This document shows, piece by piece, positions 7,111 to 10,663 of a stretch of DNA of 10,663 nucleotides. Each line of letters starts with the position of its first letter. Positions within the stretch are counted from its first letter, which is position 1. The notes below the pieces were generated by a model. The model searched no databases and was not told the origin of the DNA. It saw only the letters and a list, made by a program, of their open reading frames with translations. Source of the stretch: Opitutia bacterium UBA5964 (lineage in GTDB: Bacteria > Verrucomicrobiota > Verrucomicrobiia > Opitutales > Coraliomargaritaceae). Location: positions 2,382-13,044 of the forward strand of contig DJBY01000088.1 in assembly GCA_002430605.1 (NCBI GenBank). Direction: 5' to 3'. The translations under genes were made by a program, and so were the position numbers.

Positions 7111-7136
7111 GCCGGACAATAAAAAGCCTCAACACT

Positions 7137-7331
7137 CCTGTCTACGCAAGGCGCGGGGAGGCACTCCGCCAAGATCGCAGTGCAGATCTAGCAACTGAAA
7201 GGAAAGCACTCAAAGTAGAGACAGGCGGGAGGGACGACCGTCGCGTCGTCGGTATTGCCCGAACTTATGCAACTGCGGTCGGCACGGAAGCCCCTCGCCG
7301 GATTGCAAAGCGTAAGCGTTCCCACGGCAAT
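7137..7331. other. Structure-rich non-coding intergenic region
   Basis: Between the Sua5-type stop and the terminator no credible gene is present, but inverted repeats are nested. CCTGTC at 7137-7142 and TAC at 7143-7145 pair with GACAGG at 7220-7225 and GTA at 7215-7217, enclosing hairpins GGAG-gca-CTCC (7157-7167) and AGATC/GATCT (7172-7189). GACGAC/GTCGTC forms a hairpin at 7233-7250. Then ATTGCC (7254-7259) pairs with GGCAAT (7326-7331), enclosing CTTATGCAA (7264-7272) against TTGCA (7303-7307) plus TAAG (7313-7316), and CGGC/GCCG at 7280-7300. It may be a small RNA, a long 3' UTR, or a mosaic of intergenic repeats. The pairing was found by eye and has no covariation support. Confidence 0.35.
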
Positions 7332-7345
7332 CGAAGATGAACCAC

Positions 7346-7377
7346 AAAAAAGACCCGCCGAAACCGGCGGGTCTTTT
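7346..7377. terminator. Bidirectional rho-independent terminator
   Basis: A 13-bp perfect stem pairs 7348-7360 (AAAAGACCCGCCG) with 7365-7377 around the loop AAAC. Read on plus, the stem ends in TTTT; read on minus, the run at 7346-7351 gives six U. It ends the Sua5-type transcript from the left and the Wzc-like transcript from the right. Confidence 0.92.
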
Positions 7378-7400
7378 GTAAATTTACTCGACGGGGCCGT

Positions 7401-9665
7401 CTAAGACCGAGGCTCCATTTCAGGTTCCACCGAGCCAGCAAGCTCATCTTCTAATTCCACATCCTGACTGATATAATAATCCTGATACGCCTTATCGGAG
7501 TAGCTGGAATAGTAGTAACTCGCCAGTGTACTCGAGATATTATTCAGAATCGCGCCAAATATAGGCGTGTTCGACTCCCAGAGTCGACGAACATTCACCA
7601 CCGCAGTCTTACGCTTCACGGTATTAAACTTGATCACGTAGAGCACGCCATCAGCCAGCGGAAGCAGGTTAAGCACGTCACTTACCGCCGCAAGCGGTGG
7701 AGAGTCGATCACGATCCGATCGTAACGATCACGCAAGTCAGCGATCATCGCCTCAAACCTGGCGCTATTAAGCACCTGCGTTGGATTCTTGGACTTACCA
7801 CCAGAAGGCAACACATCGAGATTTGGATATACTTCCTTCAGAATCACCTCATCTAGCGCCACTCCTTTTTCAATATGGTCCAATAACCCGAAATCATTCT
7901 GTAACTGCAGTGAACGAGCCACATTCGGCAGACGAAGGTCACCGTCCAATAGCAAGGTCTTCTCGCCATGATTCGCAAATGTCAGCGCCAGATTCGAGCT
8001 AATGAAAGACTTCCCTTCTCCCGGAACCGTACTGGTCGTCACGAGCACTTTGGCATGCCGACTCTCATCGCTGAGCCTCAGCGCAGAGTGAATCGAACGA
8101 AACGACTCGGTCACGTGGCGATCGATATTCGAAGCCACTGCCTGTGCTTTAGAACTCGAATCCAACTTCTTAATCCGTGGCACGACACCCAACATCGAAA
8201 GCCCAATCGTACCTTCGATATCGAAGACACTCTTTACCCGGTCGTCTAAAAAGGCGACCGCGAAAATCAAGCCCGCGCCGACCGCCAAGCCACCAAAGAA
8301 TCCGGCAGCTAGGTTCATCGCAATATTCGGAGAGGAGTGCCGCAACGGCGGAAAGGCCTGATCGATCACGCGGGAATTTGGATTCTTCAAATTCACAGCC
8401 GCTCTCTCTTGCGTCATACGCCCAACCAGCGCCTGTAAAAAGCCCTGCTGCACATCCATCTCACGCTCCAAGGAACTGTATTCGACACGCGTCTTACTCA
8501 ATTCAATCAATTCAGCCTCTTTCTCGGCAAGACGCTGACTAGCAAGTTCGAAATTGTTCTTCGACTCGGCAAATGCTGAAGATAGCTTATTAATAGAATC
8601 CTTCACTGCCGTCACTAATTCCACTTCTGATTCCTGCAAGATTTGCAGCTGTTCAATCATCACAGGATGTTTCTCGCGATAGCGCTTGGACGAAGATGAA
8701 ATGCCAATCTTAACCCCTGAGATCCGATCCAACAAGCCAGCAACCCGAGATTCCTCAGCAATGAAGGATAGCTCCCACAAATTTCTTCCTTCTCGACGAA
8801 AGGTCTCGACCAGACCCATGCGAGTTTCGAGATTATCATACACGTTTTTATTCTCGAGCTTAATAGTATTCAGAGTACTGAGCTGAGTCCCTGCGATGTT
8901 CTCTTGGCTATCCAAAGATACCGCATTGTTATCCTCACGGTATTCCGCCATCTTTAGCTCCAACTCTTCCACTCGCTCTTTCTGCTGGTCTGCACGAATA
9001 CGCAAATCCTCAACCGCCTTCATCGAACCATCGATATTTAAGGTCAGATTATAATTAATAAACTCGTCAGCAAACAGGTTGGCGACACGTGCAGCTATCA
9101 CAGGATCTGGATGGTTGTACCCCACCCCAATCATCAAAGTCCCGCGCTGCGGCATTATCCTACGATTTTGGGCTAACAGCGCAGCGGGAGATAGCGGACC
9201 GGTAAAGCTCAATACATCCGCATACGGGGCCATAAACCGCTCGCGTTCATCATCCTGCAAGCGACGCTCGACCCCTTGCACAATAGCTCCGCTGTTCAAG
9301 ACACTGATCTGAGTATTTAAATCCTCAGAGCTGCGAATTTGGTTCATCTCCATCTCAGCACTGGCCATCGCCGAAGGATCATCGCGCAACAGTTGAACCG
9401 TCGCAACCGCAGTATATACCTTGGTCTTATTAAAAGTATAAAGAATCGATCCGGAAAAAATGATAAAAAACGCAACGATGAGGTACCAGACTCGCTCGCG
9501 AAACATGAGGAAATAATCCTTAAAGGAGCGTTGGGGCGCACCACCAGCGCCATAGCCGCCCGCACCGTAACCGCCATCAGAATAGCTATTGCTACCATAA
9601 CCACCATAACCACTATAACCACCCGAATTCGGGTCAGGAGCGCCTCTTACATAATCATTTTTCAT
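7401..9665 (-). CDS. Wzc-like polysaccharide co-polymerase and BY-kinase (tyrosine autokinase)
   Basis: This 754-residue inner-membrane protein sets chain length and export of exopolysaccharide or capsule. Order of parts: a Gly/Tyr-rich tail at 15-42; membrane segment 1 at about 58-76; a Wzz domain at about 77-210; a periplasmic coiled coil at about 215-425 ending in a GNVR-like region (NPNSRVIDQAFPP at 428-440); membrane segment 2 at about 449-473; and a cytoplasmic BY-kinase at about 480-712. Walker A is TVPGEGKS (546-553, K552), Walker A' is LLLDGDLRLP (571-580), and Walker B is IVIDSPP (651-657). The tail carries the autophosphorylation cluster with tyrosines at 717-719, 722, 727, 730 and 731, then an acidic end. 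Wza-like protein is encoded 18 nt upstream, the usual pairing. Length is near that of Wzc (about 720), and the Gly/Tyr tail explains most of the excess. There is no clear ribosome binding site. Confidence 0.95.
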   Translation of the reverse strand: MKNDYVRGAPDPNSGGYSGYGGYGSNSYSDGGYGAGGYGAGGAPQRSFKDYFLMFRERVWYLIVAFFIIFSGSILYTFNKTKVYTAVATVQLLRDDPSAMASAEMEMNQIRSSEDLNTQISVLNSGAIVQGVERRLQDDERERFMAPYADVLSFTGPLSPAALLAQNRRIMPQRGTLMIGVGYNHPDPVIAARVANLFADEFINYNLTLNIDGSMKAVEDLRIRADQQKERVEELELKMAEYREDNNAVSLDSQENIAGTQLSTLNTIKLENKNVYDNLETRMGLVETFRREGRNLWELSFIAEESRVAGLLDRISGVKIGISSSSKRYREKHPVMIEQLQILQESEVELVTAVKDSINKLSSAFAESKNNFELASQRLAEKEAELIELSKTRVEYSSLEREMDVQQGFLQALVGRMTQERAAVNLKNPNSRVIDQAFPPLRHSSPNIAMNLAAGFFGGLAVGAGLIFAVAFLDDRVKSVFDIEGTIGLSMLGVVPRIKKLDSSSKAQAVASNIDRHVTESFRSIHSALRLSDESRHAKVLVTTSTVPGEGKSFISSNLALTFANHGEKTLLLDGDLRLPNVARSLQLQNDFGLLDHIEKGVALDEVILKEVYPNLDVLPSGGKSKNPTQVLNSARFEAMIADLRDRYDRIVIDSPPLAAVSDVLNLLPLADGVLYVIKFNTVKRKTAVVNVRRLWESNTPIFGAILNNISSTLASYYYSSYSDKAYQDYYISQDVELEDELAGSVEPEMEPRS

Positions 9666-9683
9666 AGGTATTCTTAATGCAAA

Positions 9684-10328
9684 TTAGATAACTCTTTCAG
9701 GCACCCAAATCGTATCGCCCTCTTTTAAGACGATATCTTTCACATCTGGGTCTTGCACGATCTTAGTGAAGTTAACCTCCATTTGTATAGAACGCCCATC
9801 CTGATCCACCCGCTTAATCTTAATCGCTTTGGGATTCCCCATACGCGTCACTCCACCGACCATAGATAGCGCCTCGGTCAGTGTTAAATCACGATCTGGC
9901 GGAATCTCGACCACGCCCGGGCCACCCACAGAACCGAGAATATGTAGCACCTGAGGCGAGAAAGACACCACCAGCAATGAAACTTGCGGATCCACCAAGT
10001 AATCACGATTATATAGCTGAGTAATCAAAGCCTTGCCCTCTGCAACGGTCATCCCAGCGAGCTTCACCTTTCCCACCAAAGCCAAGGCCACGGTGCCGTC
10101 TCCTTCAATTCGGACTGATTTATTCAAATCATTCTCCTGATAGACATCGATTTGAATTACGTCGGAAACTTTAAGCACGTAGTTACTCCCAACAACCATG
10201 CCCACCGCACCACCTCGACTACTACTAGACTGGGAAGAATCGGCACCACTAGCGCCGCCATCTTGCCCCGACAGGGCTGCGATGAAGAACAAAAAAAAGA
10301 GTGTGAGTAAAGATAGTAAATGTTTCAT
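9684..10328 (-). CDS. Wza-like polysaccharide export protein
   Basis: This 214-residue exported protein has a signal peptide at about 1-21 (MKHLLSLLTLFFLFFIAALS) with no lipobox cysteine, so unlike E. coli Wza it is probably not a lipoprotein. A Gly/Ser-rich stretch precedes a Poly_export domain at about 45-125 (YVLKVSDVIQIDVYQENDLN, then VRIEGDGTVALALVGKVKLAG), followed by one SLBB-type domain at about 128-212 (HILGSVGGPGVVEIPPDRDLTLTE ends in DTIWVPERVI). Wza has about 380 residues, with more SLBB repeats and an outer-membrane helix; this short form lacks them, so it may need another protein to cross the outer membrane. The Wzc-like gene follows 18 nt downstream. A terminator-like hairpin ends 5 nt before the start codon, where no Shine-Dalgarno sequence exists. 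Confidence 0.92.
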   Translation of the reverse strand: MKHLLSLLTLFFLFFIAALSGQDGGASGADSSQSSSSRGGAVGMVVGSNYVLKVSDVIQIDVYQENDLNKSVRIEGDGTVALALVGKVKLAGMTVAEGKALITQLYNRDYLVDPQVSLLVVSFSPQVLHILGSVGGPGVVEIPPDRDLTLTEALSMVGGVTRMGNPKAIKIKRVDQDGRSIQMEVNFTKIVQDPDVKDIVLKEGDTIWVPERVI

Positions 10329-10333
10329 AAATT

Positions 10334-10360
10334 AAAAAATGCCCCATAATAGAGGCATTT
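10334..10360 (-). terminator. Terminator or attenuator hairpin directly before the wza-like start
   Basis: On the minus strand AAATGCCTC (10360-10352) pairs with GGGGCATTT (10345-10337) around the loop TATTAT, 9 bp with one G-U pair, then U residues to 10334. Six T in a row make it a good intrinsic terminator for the barrel gene that stops at 10391. The U-tract ends 5 nt before the ATG at 10328. Confidence 0.75.
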
Positions 10361-10390
10361 CGACCGTTAATACCGGGGAAAGTTCAAAAA

Positions 10391-10663
10391 TTAGTAGCGT
10401 AACGATGCCGAGACATCGACTGTGTGCGCCTTGTAACTCTGCCCCGACTCGGACGAATTATTTTCAGTATAATTGTAGCCGGTACTAAAGCGCCAATATT
10501 CATTTGGCACATAGGACAAACTCAGACCTGTGCGATAGTTATTATCTTCACGACCAGTATCCACATATTCACGCAAGGTATAACCGAAATTCGCGGTCGC
10601 AGAATATCTCGTATTGATCGAATAGCTGGCACTCAAATTAGCTCTAGAAGCCTCAGTGCTCTC
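10391..10663 (-). CDS. Outer-membrane beta-barrel protein, C-terminal fragment
   Basis: The frame is open from the right window edge to the stop at 10391, giving the last 91 codons and no visible start. The sequence alternates short polar/hydrophobic strands with turns (SYSINTRYSATANFGYTLRE, then NYRTGLSLSYVPNEYWRFST) and ends ...VSASLRY, an aromatic C-terminal residue as required for recognition by the BAM complex. This pattern fits an outer-membrane barrel of the kind often encoded in exopolysaccharide loci (putative beta-barrel porin 2 type). It lies directly upstream of the wza-like and wzc-like genes on the same strand, so it may form or assist the outer-membrane exit for the polysaccharide. 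The exact family cannot be fixed from the fragment. No signal peptide can be judged. Confidence 0.75.
   Translation of the reverse strand, partial: ESTEASRANLSASYSINTRYSATANFGYTLREYVDTGREDNNYRTGLSLSYVPNEYWRFSTGYNYTENNSSESGQSYKAHTVDVSASLRY

Noticed and set aside
7023..7340. Open frame on plus strand overlapping the Sua5-type 3' end and the intergenic region
   Set aside because: The protein is Arg-rich and low in hydrophobic residues, the first part is an out-of-frame copy of the Sua5-type gene, and there is no ribosome binding site.
9339..9677. Plus-strand frame with Thr/Ile repeats opposite the wzc-like start
   Set aside because: The repeats are the antisense of the Gly/Tyr codons in the Wzc-like tail.

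Overview
The window is a dense bacterial chromosomal segment of about 53% GC. It looks like a Gram-negative-type (diderm) bacterium: there is an outer-membrane beta-barrel, a Wza-like export protein with a signal peptide, a Wzc-like tyrosine autokinase and a GspA/GspB pair. The mix of a eukaryote-type UDP-sugar pyrophosphorylase, a lone short bS18 gene, almost no Shine-Dalgarno leaders and a GspA/GspB pair without other type II secretion genes suggests the Verrucomicrobiota (Opitutia-like). That placement is an inference from gene style, not from a marker comparison. No phage, transposon, integrase or CRISPR array was seen.

Layout. (1) 1-1649, minus strand: a FtsB/DivIC-like septum protein followed by the N-terminal 412 codons of a UAP1-type UDP-N-acetylhexosamine pyrophosphorylase that runs off the left edge. 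(2) 1726-3246, plus strand: a GspA/ExeA-type AAA ATPase and a GspB-like membrane protein 12 nt apart, followed by a compact palindromic element. (3) 3420-3494, minus strand: tRNA-Arg(CCU) with encoded CCA. (4) 3601-7110, plus strand: recQ helicase, ribosomal protein bS18, a strong terminator, and a Sua5-type threonylcarbamoyl-AMP synthase. (5) 7111-7400: a non-coding, structure-rich stretch between convergent genes, ending in a 13-bp bidirectional terminator. (6) 7401-10663, minus strand, read right to left: the C-terminal end of an outer-membrane barrel, a terminator-like hairpin, a Wza-like export protein and a Wzc-like polysaccharide co-polymerase/tyrosine kinase.

How the genes work together. 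The right end is part of an exopolysaccharide or capsule export locus: the periplasmic/outer-membrane export protein and the inner-membrane co-polymerase/kinase are adjacent and probably co-transcribed, with a barrel protein upstream. The left-end pyrophosphorylase makes UDP-sugars that could feed envelope or exopolysaccharide synthesis, and the neighbouring FtsB-like protein belongs to cell division. The centre is housekeeping (DNA repair, ribosome, tRNA t6A modification, tRNA-Arg).

The points most worth a second look are the terminator-like hairpin whose U-tract ends 5 nt before the wza-like start codon, the structured 7137-7331 intergenic region, the near absence of Shine-Dalgarno sequences alongside a short cysteine-free bS18, the Gly/Tyr-rich N-terminal tail of the Wzc-like kinase, and a winged-helix-like insertion in RecQ. 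I did not find convincing evidence of a wholly new system.
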